Source: Spirochaetota bacterium
Lineage (GTDB): Bacteria; Spirochaetota; GWB1-36-13; JAKPDD01
DNA length: 64,000 nt
Assembly: GCA_029552945.1 (NCBI GenBank)
Contig: JAKPDD010000043.1
Span: forward strand, 88,562-152,561
Reading direction: 5' to 3'
Of this stretch, positions 19,308 through 29,500 are shown one piece after another; the first letter of the stretch is position 1; each line of letters begins with the position of its first letter. A model generated the notes under the pieces. The model did not search any database and was not told the DNA's origin. It saw nothing but the letters and a program-made list of their open reading frames with translations. A program made the position numbers and the translations under genes.

Positions 19308-19334
19308 AAAGCTGGGGGGATACCCGGCTTTCTT
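19308..19334 (+). terminator. Rho-independent terminator after purC
   Basis: AAAGCTGGG (19308-19316) pairs with CCCGGCTTT (19323-19331), with one G-T wobble, and CTT follows. It closes the purC unit. Confidence 0.7.
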
Positions 19335-19531
19335 AAAATGTTTGATTATTAAAATTTATTATTCTTTTTTAATGCTTTCTATTTAAAATAAAAATATTAA
19401 GAGTATTTTTCTAATTTAAGACAAATACTGTTTTAAGTATTATATAGTTAATTAAAACTATTTTATTTAAAATTTTATTAATTAAATAAATTTTATAATC
19501 TTTTATTGATATAAAAAATAAGGAGATGAAT

Positions 19532-20509
19532 GTGAGAGTATTTTCAGGTATTCAGCCAAGTGGGATAATACATATAGGAAACTATGTTGGTGCAATAAAA
19601 AACTGGGTAAAGATCCAGGATAATTATGACTCTATCTTTTGTATAGTAGATTATCATGCTATAACAGTCTCTTATGACTTTAAGAAAATGCCTGAAACAA
19701 TATTTAATACTGCGGCTATACTACTTGCCTGTGGGATAGACCCTGATAAAGCAAAACTTTTCATACAGTCTGATGTTAAAGAACATACTGAACTTGCATG
19801 GATACTTGGGACATACACTGCATATGGGGACCTTACCAGAATGACACAGTTTAAAGATAAGTCTAAACAACACTCTGATAATATAAACTCAGGCCTCTTT
19901 TTTTATCCAGTACTTATGGCTGCTGATATACTTTTATATAAAGCAGATATTGTTCCTGTTGGTATAGACCAGGTTCAACACCTTGAACTTACAAGAGAAA
20001 TAGCAAGAAAGTTTAATAGTATTGTGGGACAGACGTTCCCTGAACCTAAAGAAATGTTATCAGAAGTCCCAAAAATACTTGGTCTTGATGGTGAAGCAAA
20101 GATGAGTAAGAGTATGAATAACTATATATCATTACTTGAGAGTGATAAAGACTTATGGGATAAGTTAAGGGGTGCTAAAACTGATGAACAGAGAATAAAG
20201 AGGACTGACCCTGGTGACCCTGATAAGTGTAATATATTTAATATACATAAGGTTTTTTCGAAAAAAGATGAAATAGATATGATAAATATTGAATGTAGGA
20301 GGGCTGGGATAGGTTGTGTCGATTGTAAAAAAATACTTTATGAAAATCTTCTTAATTTTATTACTCCAATACGAGAAAAAGTTGAATACTATAAAAATAA
20401 AAAAGATAATGTTTTTGATATACTTAAAATTGGGGCACAGTCCTGTAGGAAGATAGCATCATTGACTATTGAAGAGGTAAAATCAAAAATGGGGCTTTTA
20501 CTACGTTGA
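19532..20509 (+). CDS. trpS: tryptophanyl-tRNA synthetase
   Basis: This class I synthetase charges tRNA-Trp. About 325 residues include the HIGH-type motif HIGNYVGA and KMSKS in AKMSKSMNNY; VQHLELTREIA also fits. An ATG at 19526 abuts AAGGAG (19520-19525), which leaves no spacing. The GTG at 19532 has a six-base spacer and gives the typical MRVFSGIQPSG start, so it is chosen. The stop overlaps the TTG start of the following Maf-like gene by four bases. No leader hairpins or T-box were seen upstream. Confidence 0.95.
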   Translation: MRVFSGIQPSGIIHIGNYVGAIKNWVKIQDNYDSIFCIVDYHAITVSYDFKKMPETIFNTAAILLACGIDPDKAKLFIQSDVKEHTELAWILGTYTAYGDLTRMTQFKDKSKQHSDNINSGLFFYPVLMAADILLYKADIVPVGIDQVQHLELTREIARKFNSIVGQTFPEPKEMLSEVPKILGLDGEAKMSKSMNNYISLLESDKDLWDKLRGAKTDEQRIKRTDPGDPDKCNIFNIHKVFSKKDEIDMINIECRRAGIGCVDCKKILYENLLNFITPIREKVEYYKNKKDNVFDILKIGAQSCRKIASLTIEEVKSKMGLLLR

Positions 20510-22332
20510 TAGAAAAAAATATAAACTTTATAAAAAATAATAGTTTAATTCTCTTTGAAAAGATAAGCCAATTAAAAGAAAATAGTTCTTACAATTTTTT
20601 TAATACAGGAAATGGTTATTCGCTTACAGTAAATGGAAAACCTATAACAAGTAAAGTAAATCCTATTAAGGAGGCTCAAAAAAAGGTTGAAGCTTATAAA
20701 CTTGATGGATTTGATGCTGTAGTATTTCTTGGGCTTGGGCTTGGATATGAACTTGTTGAACTGTTAAAAAAAGATATAAAAATACCAATAATAGTTATAG
20801 AGAAAGATGTAAATATATTCTACTATTTTCTTAAGATTTTTGATCTTGAAGATATTATAAAAAAAAATCTAATTGAGATAATATTTCCAGAAGATCCAAG
20901 TACTATAACAGAAACCCTTAAACTATACAATATAGAAAAACCATTTATAGTTGTGAATAGACAATTATTCGAAATATATAAAGATTATTATCAATCTGCT
21001 TTAGATTCTATAAATAAGTATGTTGAGACAAGAATAATAAATAAAGCAACTTTGATAAGGTTTGAGAAACTCTGGCTTAAGAATGTACTTGTTAATATGG
21101 GTTATTATCTATACTTTAAAGGTGTAAATTCTCTTTACGATAAGTTTAAAGATACACCTGCTCTCATAATAGGTGGGGGGCCTTCTCTTAACAGGTGTAT
21201 TGATAAAATAAAGAAGGTTAAAGATAATGTATTTATTATAAGTGTTAATACTTCACTTGCTTACCTCCTTGATAACGGTATAGTCCCAGACTTTGTTGTT
21301 ACTGTTGATCCTCAAGATAAGATATATAAATATTTTATACCGGTTCTAAATAAAAAAGAACTTCCAATACTTATTGCAGAACCTACTATTACTCCCAAAA
21401 TAGTAAGAAAGTATCCAAGAATTCTCTTTTCTCAGATAGAGTTTGCTAAAGACTTTGTATTGTCTTTTTCTAAGGATAGAGGAGTTCTTGAGACAGGTGG
21501 TTCTGTTGTTACAACAGCCTTTTCATTTGCAAGAAAAATTGGTGCTAATCCCATAATGTTTATTGGAGTTGATATGTCATATACAACTGATACTCTACAT
21601 TTTAAGGGTTCTGAGCTTGAAAAGGACTGGATTTTTAATTCAAATAAGAATAAAACAATAGAATCTTTAAATTATTTTTTTATGAGAAAGTTTAAACTTA
21701 TTGAAAAAGAGGGTTTTCATGGGAGTGTTAAAACTGATATAAAGTTTATGACTTATGCTAACTGGTTGGAAGAAAACTTCAAATTGTATAAAGATAAAAT
21801 AAGGATAATAAACTTTTCTGAGGGCCTCTTATTTAAATACATAGAAAACAGAGCTATTGATGATATTAGTGATATATGTGCTGAGTATACAAAAGATAAA
21901 CATTATTTAATAGATACAGTAAACTCAGAATATAATAAAGAAGCTAATTTGTTCATAGGAAAGATAAATTATTATGAAAATGAGATCAATTATATTAAAA
22001 AAATTCTTGAGAATGGTATAATAATAGCTGAAAGGCTTTACAATAAAATAAAAAATGGGAAAAGAGACCTTAATGAACTTAAGGAACTTGATAAAATTGA
22101 CAAAAAAATAATGGAGAGTGAATCGAAAACAATACTTGGCCTTAGTATTCAAAAAGCAATATATGAGATAGAAGAGGAGAAAGTAGTTTTAACAAATGAA
22201 GAGAGAGAAAACAAAGAACTGGGAGTTATAAAAAAGTCTTTATATCTTTATAGATCAATATTAGAGAGTTGCGAATATACTCTTAATCAGATAAAAAAAT
22301 CACTTTCTATTATAAATAGAATAAACACTTGA
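20506..22332 (+). CDS. DUF115 / Maf-type motility accessory (6-hydroxymethylpterin pyrophosphokinase-like) protein
   Basis: This 608-residue protein contains the DUF115 core, with a glycine motif LIIGGGPSLNRC near residue 225. VNTSLAYLLDNGIVPDFVVT and the FIGVDMSYTTDTLHFKG segment follow. Families with this core include the Maf glycosyltransferases that decorate flagellin with nonulosonic acids, and archaeal MptE. The C-terminal 130 residues are coiled-coil-like. The start is TTG, overlapping the trpS stop by four bases, which implies coupling to trpS. No flagellin or sugar genes are near. Maf proteins are frequent in spirochaetes and Campylobacterota, which supports but does not prove motility. 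Confidence 0.8.
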   Translation: MIEKNINFIKNNSLILFEKISQLKENSSYNFFNTGNGYSLTVNGKPITSKVNPIKEAQKKVEAYKLDGFDAVVFLGLGLGYELVELLKKDIKIPIIVIEKDVNIFYYFLKIFDLEDIIKKNLIEIIFPEDPSTITETLKLYNIEKPFIVVNRQLFEIYKDYYQSALDSINKYVETRIINKATLIRFEKLWLKNVLVNMGYYLYFKGVNSLYDKFKDTPALIIGGGPSLNRCIDKIKKVKDNVFIISVNTSLAYLLDNGIVPDFVVTVDPQDKIYKYFIPVLNKKELPILIAEPTITPKIVRKYPRILFSQIEFAKDFVLSFSKDRGVLETGGSVVTTAFSFARKIGANPIMFIGVDMSYTTDTLHFKGSELEKDWIFNSNKNKTIESLNYFFMRKFKLIEKEGFHGSVKTDIKFMTYANWLEENFKLYKDKIRIINFSEGLLFKYIENRAIDDISDICAEYTKDKHYLIDTVNSEYNKEANLFIGKINYYENEINYIKKILENGIIIAERLYNKIKNGKRDLNELKELDKIDKKIMESESKTILGLSIQKAIYEIEEEKVVLTNEERENKELGVIKKSLYLYRSILESCEYTLNQIKKSLSIINRINT

Positions 22333-22397
22333 CTTTTATTTTTAAAGATATTTTAATAATAAATAAGATAAAATTTTATATTTAAGAATTTTTTACT

Positions 22398-22718
22398 ATG
22401 GAAGATATAAAAGAATTATTATTCAGTCTATTTGTTGTTAAAAATTATATAGAGATTAAGTTAGAGAATAATGTTGATAATACTTTAAATTCTATATATA
22501 AAAATGTTATGAGTTCTATAACTGAGATAGAAAATAAGATTAAGTATTATTTAAAGAATAATAATATAGTACTTGATAATAATATAATACTTGATGAACA
22601 GATTAAAAAAATAAGATTTGAAAAAAGCATTGAAAATATTAAGTTAGAAAATATATTTACTAGAATTGAACTTGAAGAAGAACTTAATAAATTAAAAGAA
22701 AAATACAATGGAAGATAG
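22398..22718 (+). CDS. hypothetical helical protein upstream of an RsbW-like gene
   Basis: This 106-residue, Asn/Lys/Glu/Ile-rich protein has probable coiled-coil helices (NIKLENIFTRIELEEELNK). No family is recognised. Its 3' end overlaps the next gene by 11 bases, so the pair is likely translationally coupled. It could be a partner of the HATPase, but nothing in the sequence shows this. The Shine-Dalgarno is weak. Confidence 0.55.
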   Translation: MEDIKELLFSLFVVKNYIEIKLENNVDNTLNSIYKNVMSSITEIENKIKYYLKNNNIVLDNNIILDEQIKKIRFEKSIENIKLENIFTRIELEEELNKLKEKYNGR

Positions 22719-23157
22719 CAAAAACTTAAATAATAATTTATACACAATTAATCCTAAAGAGGTTGTTAGGTTAAAAATACCAAGTGATCCTCTTTTTATT
22801 AAAAAGTCTAGAAATGTAATTGATGAGATATGCCAAAGGGCTGGGTTTGATATGAAAAAAACATATCAACTTAAAGTTGCTGTTAGTGAAGCTCTCTCTA
22901 ATGTTATAGAGCATGCTTATAAAAAAGATAAGACAAAATTGATTTATATCTATTTCTTGATAACAGATGAGAGGATAGAGGTTATAATAAGAGACTTTGG
23001 TCAAAAGCCAAACTTTGATACATTTAAGTCAAGGGACTTAAATGATGTAAAAGACAGGGGTTTAGGACTTTACTTAATAAGTAAGTATACAGATGTTTTT
23101 GAATATTATTTCTCAGATGAAAAAGAAAACCAAGTTAAATTTATAAAATACAAATAA
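22708..23157 (+). CDS. RsbW/SpoIIAB-like HATPase (anti-sigma factor kinase class)
   Basis: This 149-residue single-domain GHKL ATPase has an N-box KVAVSEALSNVIEHAY (Glu and Asn for Mg-ATP). The G1 box is VIIRDFGQKPNF, and the glycine-rich segment DRGLGLYLISKY closes the lid. In partner switching such proteins bind a sigma factor or other target and phosphorylate a STAS antagonist. The SpoIIE phosphatase at 1-2.8 kb could reverse that. It overlaps the preceding gene by 11 bases. No sigma factor or STAS gene is adjacent, so the target is unknown. Confidence 0.88.
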   Translation: MEDSKNLNNNLYTINPKEVVRLKIPSDPLFIKKSRNVIDEICQRAGFDMKKTYQLKVAVSEALSNVIEHAYKKDKTKLIYIYFLITDERIEVIIRDFGQKPNFDTFKSRDLNDVKDRGLGLYLISKYTDVFEYYFSDEKENQVKFIKYK

Positions 23158-23194
23158 GATTTTTAAATAAAACTTATTAATTCCCTTTAATTGG

Positions 23195-23491
23195 TTACTC
23201 TTTTTTATTAGATTTATCAGAGTTAATCATTTTTTCAAGTGCCCATATCATTCTTGCATATATTTCATCTATTTTTTTTTGATAGTGTGCTTTTTTGTAA
23301 TATAAAAGTGCCTGAAAAGGCTTTTTTTCGTCATACATAAGATAGTCACCAACTCTTATTAGACCATCACTATAATCGGTTAACCAGAATATTTTTGCAG
23401 CTTCCTCTATTTTACCTTCGTTAAATAGTTGATTGCCTTTCCTTATTAATTTTACTCTTTCCTCAGATGTAAGTTTTCTCTTTTCCTCCAT
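23195..23491 (-). CDS. small helical-repeat protein of spirochaetal type
   Basis: This 98-residue protein (LTSEERVKLIRKGNQLFNEG, then IYARMIWALEKMI) has a TPR-like layout of helix pairs. From memory it resembles an uncharacterised short protein found in treponemes and relatives, with the same order of NQLFNEGKIEEAAKIF and DGLIRVGDYL segments. I cannot name a function. It starts two bases after the transglutaminase-like gene ends, so the two form an operon on the minus strand. Confidence 0.65.
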   Translation of the reverse strand: MEEKRKLTSEERVKLIRKGNQLFNEGKIEEAAKIFWLTDYSDGLIRVGDYLMYDEKKPFQALLYYKKAHYQKKIDEIYARMIWALEKMINSDKSNKKE

Positions 23492-23493
23492 TA

Positions 23494-24969
23494 TTACTCC
23501 ATTTTTAAGCAGAAATCGATATATATAACTCTTCCGTCACTGGAAATTGTATCATCTTTAGTTCCTATAATGTCCCCAATTATTGCATACCAAAAAACAG
23601 CAGATATATCGGAGATTCTTAGTATAACACTTACATTGCCTTCAAGTTCTATTGGATTGTTAAAAGTAAAAGTATATTCAAAATATTCATTTTTAAGATC
23701 TTTGTAAGGTGTCTGCATTATATTTGTTCTATATGTTTTTCCTTTATTAACAACTTCTATCCATACTTTACCACTTTTTGTTAGTTCAAGAAAATATAAA
23801 GGTAAAACTACTTTACTTATTTTTGTTTTTGTTTCAAAAAATAGTTCCTGAGAATAATACTGATTTTTTGTTATTTCCATATCAACCTTTAAGTTATTTT
23901 CAAAAAGTCCAAGTTCTTCTGGCATAAAGAACTTTTTACTATTTATATTTTTTTTTGTTTTACTGGATTTTTTTATCTGTATTGGTGCTGATATTATAAA
24001 ATAAGGTTTATCCTCAATATTTTGTCCATTTATAATTTCTTCACTGTACTCGTCTTCTGAAAAAATAGTCTCTTTTTCGTAAAATACACCATCTTTTTTG
24101 GGGTATATAAAATTCATATCCAGATTATCTGAAAAATAATTACCATGTGACTTTCTTATTATGTTATTTGGTATAAAAAATAGTATGTTTAAAAATGGGT
24201 CAATTGGTAACCAGCCTATATTTGGTATAAATATTTCTATCCAGTGGTAAGCCCCTCTGGGATAGATTATTACAACTTCTTTACCATTGTATCTTATTCT
24301 GTATTTTGCAGGTATTGAATATCCGTGTACAATTCTTGATTGTATTCCCTGGATTCTATAACCCTCAACAAGACTATTTAAAAATAGTGCTAAGCTACCT
24401 TTGGTTGATTTAAATGAATATGAATCAATCGGTGTTGTTCTCTTTAAAAAAATAAGTGTTTCTATTATTCTATTTATAAAACTGTTTTCTGTTATTATGT
24501 TATTATTTATAAAATCTATTTGATTTTTATTTAAAAATTTTATTTTCTTTAAATTTGATTGGAACTGTCTCAAATCAACATTATCTTCACTAAATGTAAA
24601 ATTGTTCAGGTTAAGTAATGAGTTTATTGTGTATGACTTGTTTATAAAAAGTGAGTTTTTAGCCATAGTTGTTAATATTCTTATAAGTTTATAATTTTCA
24701 TTTGTTATATTGTTAATTTGATAATCACCTTTTATTATAAAATTATTTTCTTTTACTTCTTGAGAGTTATAAAAATTTGAGTATGTTATAGGGTCATAAT
24801 AATCTAAAAGTATGTATAGATTTTTTGATGTTTTTATTTCGTATATTACTTCTATATTCCATTTTTTTAGTGTTTTTGTGCTTTGATCTACAACTATGAA
24901 ATCAGCATTTGATGTATTATACAAAAGAAATAAAATTTTTATAATTATAATAGTAAATTTTCTCTTCAT
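23494..24969 (-). CDS. exported transglutaminase-like protein lacking the catalytic cysteine
   Basis: This 491-residue protein has a signal peptide and a transglutaminase-like domain in the middle (about residues 165-265). The fold landmarks GIQSRIVHGYS, GAYHWIEIFIP and GWLPIDPF are clear, so the His and Asp of the triad are present. The position normally occupied by the nucleophilic Cys, in a G-x-C motif, is Leu193 in KGSLALFLNSL. It is therefore probably a non-enzymatic, peptide- or glycan-binding form. The C-terminal 200 residues are beta-rich and extracytoplasmic. It pairs with the small repeat gene downstream. Confidence 0.75.
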   Translation of the reverse strand: MKRKFTIIIIKILFLLYNTSNADFIVVDQSTKTLKKWNIEVIYEIKTSKNLYILLDYYDPITYSNFYNSQEVKENNFIIKGDYQINNITNENYKLIRILTTMAKNSLFINKSYTINSLLNLNNFTFSEDNVDLRQFQSNLKKIKFLNKNQIDFINNNIITENSFINRIIETLIFLKRTTPIDSYSFKSTKGSLALFLNSLVEGYRIQGIQSRIVHGYSIPAKYRIRYNGKEVVIIYPRGAYHWIEIFIPNIGWLPIDPFLNILFFIPNNIIRKSHGNYFSDNLDMNFIYPKKDGVFYEKETIFSEDEYSEEIINGQNIEDKPYFIISAPIQIKKSSKTKKNINSKKFFMPEELGLFENNLKVDMEITKNQYYSQELFFETKTKISKVVLPLYFLELTKSGKVWIEVVNKGKTYRTNIMQTPYKDLKNEYFEYTFTFNNPIELEGNVSVILRISDISAVFWYAIIGDIIGTKDDTISSDGRVIYIDFCLKME

Positions 24970-25099
24970 TTTTTCTCTTAAATAATAATTTTAATATTAT
25001 TAATAATAAAAATTATGAAATATTATAATTTTTTTTAAAAAAATTCTTTTTTTTATTTAAATTTTGTTTTTTAAACAATTTTAAAAAAGGAGGGACCTG

Positions 25100-26620
25100 A
25101 TGAAAAGAAAAGTTATTATTTTTATTTTATTTTTTCTCTTTTTTACATTAAATACTGTTTATTCAGATGATGGTTCTTGGAACTCAATACATAGTGAATT
25201 AAAAGGGAACTTATATTCTAATAACAATCAGATAATTATGGAGAAAGAAGTATTAATTTTTGATGGTTTTGAAAAGTCTAATGTTACAGCTATTTTTCAG
25301 TTTAAAAACTCTTCAGATAAACCCTTGAACGTAGAGGCTGGATTTCCTGTTAAGTTTAGAATTATGCTTGAACCTATAAAAGATGGGAAGATTGTAAAAT
25401 ATCATTTTCCTGTAAGTAAGTATGGTCCTAATAGACACTTTGAAATTATAAAACTGTTAATAGGTGATAAATTAAAGTCTGAAGATGTTGAGGATATTGA
25501 AACAAGTAATGAATATTTTCTTGATAAAGATATTGCTCCAAGGAGAAAAGTTTTAGCAAAAGACTTTAAAAATATTTATAATCTAAAAATATTACAGAAC
25601 AATAAAAATATTGATTATGATTTTGTTGTGATTGATATTGCTATCAAAGATAATTATTTTGAAGCTGTTTTTCATTATCACCATAACCTCTATTTTAACC
25701 CGAATGAAACATCGATTGTAAGTGTTAGTTATACTGATTATTGTGAAGAGAGTGGGGAACAACTTATGGTGCCGGTTTTACATTATAAATGGAACTATAT
25801 AATTGGTACAGGAGGTACATGGAAAGATAATATAAAAAAACTTTATTTTTTGTTTCCTGAAGGAATAGATTTAGAATATTTACCAAAAGAGTTATCTTTT
25901 AACGGTATTGTTAGATTAGGTGAAAATAGTTATAATCTTTATGTAGGAGAAAATTATAAGCCTAAGATAAATGATATGTTTACTCTTAAGATGGTTTCTT
26001 ATAAATCCAATGACTTGTCAAGCTTTTATAATTATATATGGTTTACTGATCCCAGAAAAATTAATATACCATCTAAATCTTATTATAATGTTAAATATAT
26101 AACAACATCATCATTTATTAAGCAAAAAACTAATTTGTATACTGATAGGGGGGTAATTGAAGGTATAGACTTTTCAGGTTTAAGGCTTTTTGATGGTGTA
26201 AAAGAGAGTGTATGGTGTGAGGGTAAGTGAGATGATGGTATAGGTGAGTTTGTTGAGTTTGAAATAATTGAAAATATAAGAGGTATTGCTGTCCAAAATG
26301 GTTTTAATAAGTCTTTTGTAAAGATAGAAGGAAAAGATATTGATACTGTTTATCAAAAGAACAATAGGATAAAGGATATGGAGTTTGTTTCATTGGATGG
26401 GAATATTAAAAAGATGATAAACCTTAATGACACTAAAGATATGCAGTTTTTTGATATAGATCTTCCTAAGGGGAAATATAGGGTTTATATAAGGAGTATT
26501 TATAAAGGTACAAATTGGTCTGATACTTGTCTTGGAGAAATAAGGTTTTATAAAGATATAAGAAAAGTTATTGAAGAAGATGATTTTTTAAAAATTGTTT
26601 TCTCTACAATAATTAAATAG
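25100..26620 (+). pseudogene. exported NADase-type glycan-binding-like protein interrupted by in-frame TGA
   Basis: The frame opens with a signal peptide (MKRKVIIFILFFLFFTLNTV) after GGAGGG and runs 376 codons to TGA at 26228-26230. It continues in the same frame to TAG at 26618. The conserved discoidin-like segment is cut inside its motif: GVKESVWCEGK lies before the stop and DDGIGEFVEFEI directly after it. Coding character is undisturbed on both sides and no frameshift is needed. The simplest reading is one nonsense change in a 506-codon gene. Readthrough, selenocysteine or a base error are possible. The family is common in spirochaetes and probably acts at the envelope. A terminator follows. 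Confidence 0.8.
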
Positions 26621-26641
26621 TTTTTTTTATTAAAATAAAAC

Positions 26642-26680
26642 TTCTTAGGGAGTATTAAGACTTCCTAAGAACCTTTTTTT
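26642..26680 (+). terminator. Rho-independent terminator
   Basis: TTCTTAGGGAG (26642-26652) pairs with CTTCCTAAGAA (26661-26671), with one wobble, and a run of T follows. Confidence 0.8.
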
Positions 26681-26771
26681 AAATATTATATTTTATAAAA
26701 TGTTTTAGTTCATATTAAAATAGATTGATTAGTAAGATATATAAAATTTTATTTTTTAAAATTTCCCTAAT

Positions 26772-27779
26772 TTATATAATTTTTTCCTCTTTTAGACTTC
26801 TTGTCATAAGATCTTTAACAGCTTCCTTTGGATTTTTTCTTTCAAATAGTACTTTATATATCTGTTCTGTTATTGGCATATCTATTTTATTTTTTAATGC
26901 AATAGGATATACAACCTGTGTTGTTTTTACCCCTTCACATACCATTTTCATTTCCGCTAATGCTTCTTCCAGAGTTTTACCCTGTCCTATTTTATATCCC
27001 AATGTCCAGTTTCTACTTAAACTACTTGTTGCAGTAACTATAAGATCACCTATTCCACTTAGACCAAGAAATGTTTCTTTTTTTGCTTTCATTGATATGC
27101 CAAACCTTACTATTTCGACCAGTCCTCTTGTTATAAGTGCTGCTTGAGAGTTTACACCAAGACCAAGACCAGAGTTTATACCAGCTGCTATTGCAATAAT
27201 GTTTTTTAATACTCCACCAAGTTCAACCCCTATAACATCTTTTGATGAATATACTCTTAACACTTTTGATGAAAACTCTTTCTGTATTTTCAGAGCATAT
27301 TTATTTGACCTGGAGGCTGCAACAACACTTGTGGGTATTCCTGCTGCAAGTTCTTCAGCATGAGAGGGACCGGATATAACAACTACAGGATTTGGTAGAA
27401 TACTGTTTAATACTTGGCTCATTCTATATCCTGTTGTTTCTTCAAGACCTTTTGCTGCACTTACAACTATTGCTTTTTTGTTTATAAATGGTTTTGCTTT
27501 TGTTGCAACTTCTCTTGTAGCAGACGAAGGTACAGCAAAAACAATTGTATCGCAGTTTCTTATATTCTCTATATTTAAAGTTGCAAATACGTTTTCTGGG
27601 AATCTTGCATCTTCAAGATAAAAATTATTTGTTTTTTTTGTATTTATTTCGTTTATTATTTCAGGATTTATTCCCCAAAGTATTACATCAAATTTTTCTG
27701 CAAGTACTATTGAAAGAGCACTCCCAAAACTTCCTGAGCCTAATATTGCTATTTTATCTTTGTTTTTTTTAAAAAACAT
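26772..27779 (-). CDS. gpsA: glycerol-3-phosphate dehydrogenase [NAD(P)+]
   Basis: GpsA reduces dihydroxyacetone phosphate to sn-glycerol-3-phosphate for phospholipid synthesis. The 335 residues have the NAD-binding GSGSFGSALSIVLAE, VVISGPSHAEELAAG, GVELGGVLKNIIAIAAG with the catalytic Lys, and a GLSGIGDLIVT segment. It lies 12 bases downstream of glyA, so the two are likely co-transcribed. plsC at 46.7 kb would use its product further along the pathway. Confidence 0.96.
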   Translation of the reverse strand: MFFKKNKDKIAILGSGSFGSALSIVLAEKFDVILWGINPEIINEINTKKTNNFYLEDARFPENVFATLNIENIRNCDTIVFAVPSSATREVATKAKPFINKKAIVVSAAKGLEETTGYRMSQVLNSILPNPVVVISGPSHAEELAAGIPTSVVAASRSNKYALKIQKEFSSKVLRVYSSKDVIGVELGGVLKNIIAIAAGINSGLGLGVNSQAALITRGLVEIVRFGISMKAKKETFLGLSGIGDLIVTATSSLSRNWTLGYKIGQGKTLEEALAEMKMVCEGVKTTQVVYPIALKNKIDMPITEQIYKVLFERKNPKEAVKDLMTRSLKEEKII

Positions 27780-27791
27780 GTTTATGCCTTT

Positions 27792-29018
27792 TTAATATAG
27801 TGGGAAGTCTTTACATAATTTTAATACTTTTTCTCTTATATCTTTTATTTTTGTTTCATTATTTTTATTTTCTATAACATCAGCAATAAAGTTTGCTATT
27901 ATTTCAGCCTCTTTTTCTTTCATTCCTCTTGTTGTTATTGTTGGTGCTCCTATTCTTATACCACTTGTTATAAATGGAGATCTTTTTTCTCCTGGAACAG
28001 TATTTTTATTTACTGTTATGTTAGCTTTTTCAAGTAGTTCTTCAGCTTCTTTTCCTGTTATATCTTTGTTTGTAAGATCAACCAGAAATAGGTGTGAATC
28101 TGTACCACCTGATACTACTTTAAATCCTCTTGCTATAAGAGTATTAGCCATCATTCTAGCATTATTTAAAGTTTGCTTCATATCTTGTTTAAATTTTTCT
28201 GTCATAGCTTCTTTAAATGCAACAGCTTTTCCTGCTATTATATGTTCTAATGGTCCTCCCTGAATCCCTGGGAAAACTGTTTTATCAATTGCTTTTGCAA
28301 ACTCTTCTTTGCACATTATCATTCCACCCCTAGGTCCTCTAAGTGTTTTATGAGTTGTTGTAGTCACAAACTCAGAATATATTATTGGGCTTGGATAGAA
28401 ACCGGCTGCAATAAGACCTGCATAATGTGCAATATCACACATAAGATAAGCTCCAACACTATCTGCTATCTCTCTTAATCTTTTAAAGTCTATTATTCTT
28501 GAGTATGCACTTGCTCCTGCTACAATCATTTTTGGTTTTTCCTGTTTTGCTATTTTCTCCAGGTTATCATAATCGATCCATCCATCTTCGTTTACACCAT
28601 ATGTAACCGAATTGAAAATTTTACCACTAAAGTTTACTTTTGCACCGTGAGTGAGGTGTCCGCCTGCTGAAAGATCCATACCAAGTATTTTATCACCAGG
28701 TTCAAGCACACTTAAATATACTGCCATATTAGCTTGGGAACCAGAATGTGGTTGAACATTTACATGTTCAGCTTTAAAGAGTTCTTTTGCCCTGTCTATT
28801 GCTATCTGTTCTATATTATCAACAAACTCACAGCCACCATAATATCTTTTTTTCGGATATCCTTCAGCGTATTTGTTTGTTAATATGCTACCAACAGCTT
28901 CCATAACATTGTATGAAACTGCGTTTTCACTTGCAATAAGTTCAAGAGTATTATTTTGCCTCTCTTTTTCTTTTTCTATATATTCAAATATTTGTGGGTC
29001 AAATGATTTTAAAGACAT
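27792..29018 (-). CDS. glyA: serine hydroxymethyltransferase
   Basis: This PLP enzyme interconverts serine and glycine and supplies one-carbon units to tetrahydrofolate. It has 408 residues with the PLP-lysine motif [26 protein letters not shown] and [10 protein letters not shown] near the N terminus. A TTG lies one codon earlier, but the ATG at 29018 sits six bases after AGGAG and is preferred. It precedes gpsA and lies downstream of cheW on the minus strand. Confidence 0.97.
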   Translation of the reverse strand: MSLKSFDPQIFEYIEKEKERQNNTLELIASENAVSYNVMEAVGSILTNKYAEGYPKKRYYGGCEFVDNIEQIAIDRAKELFKAEHVNVQPHSGSQANMAVYLSVLEPGDKILGMDLSAGGHLTHGAKVNFSGKIFNSVTYGVNEDGWIDYDNLEKIAKQEKPKMIVAGASAYSRIIDFKRLREIADSVGAYLMCDIAHYAGLIAAGFYPSPIIYSEFVTTTTHKTLRGPRGGMIMCKEEFAKAIDKTVFPGIQGGPLEHIIAGKAVAFKEAMTEKFKQDMKQTLNNARMMANTLIARGFKVVSGGTDSHLFLVDLTNKDITGKEAEELLEKANITVNKNTVPGEKRSPFITSGIRIGAPTITTRGMKEKEAEIIANFIADVIENKNNETKIKDIREKVLKLCKDFPLY

Positions 29019-29040
29019 CAAAATCTCCTAATGATTATTT

Positions 29041-29499
29041 TTATAAAGACTTTGTAATATTTGTTATATTTTTTATCTCTTCTTCAAAAAACATTTTTTC
29101 TATATCAATTAAAATTATTAACTGGTCATTTTCAATCTTTGTAATACCTTTTATATATTCTTCTTCTATATCAGCGAGTATTGATGGTGGTGGTGTAACG
29201 TCTATTTCACTTACTTGGATTACTCTAAATACTTTTGTTACTATTATACCTATTTTTGTATTTTTTGATTTTATTATTATAATCTCTTTTTTTTCTTCTG
29301 GGTTTGCTATATGAAACTTTTTTTCAAGATTTATTACTGGGATAATATCACCCCTTAGATTTATGATGCCTTCAACATAATCCAATGAGTTAGGTATTGG
29401 AGTTATTTCAGGAACTCTTATTATTTCTTGAGTATTGTGTATGTCTATACCGTATATCTCAGAACCCATGAAAAATGTGACAAACTGTTTTAATGCCAT
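29041..29499 (-). CDS. cheW: CheW-like chemotaxis adaptor
   Basis: This 152-residue CheW-domain protein has the hallmarks VTFFMGSEIYGID, GIINLRGDIIPVINL and IIIKSKNTKIGIIV. It links receptors to CheA. An upstream TTG falls inside the GGGGG ribosome-binding site, so ATG 29499, one base after the PilZ stop, is taken as the start. An MCP is at 41.5 kb, but no cheA is in the window. Co-transcription with a PilZ gene suggests c-di-GMP and chemotaxis outputs are linked. Confidence 0.93.
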   Translation of the reverse strand: MALKQFVTFFMGSEIYGIDIHNTQEIIRVPEITPIPNSLDYVEGIINLRGDIIPVINLEKKFHIANPEEKKEIIIIKSKNTKIGIIVTKVFRVIQVSEIDVTPPPSILADIEEEYIKGITKIENDQLIILIDIEKMFFEEEIKNITNITKSL

Positions 29500-29500
29500 A

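Noticed and set aside
26228..26230. Genome-wide TGA reassignment
   Set aside because: trpS, the Maf-like gene, hydG, thiS and pbpC all stop at TGA at their normal family length.
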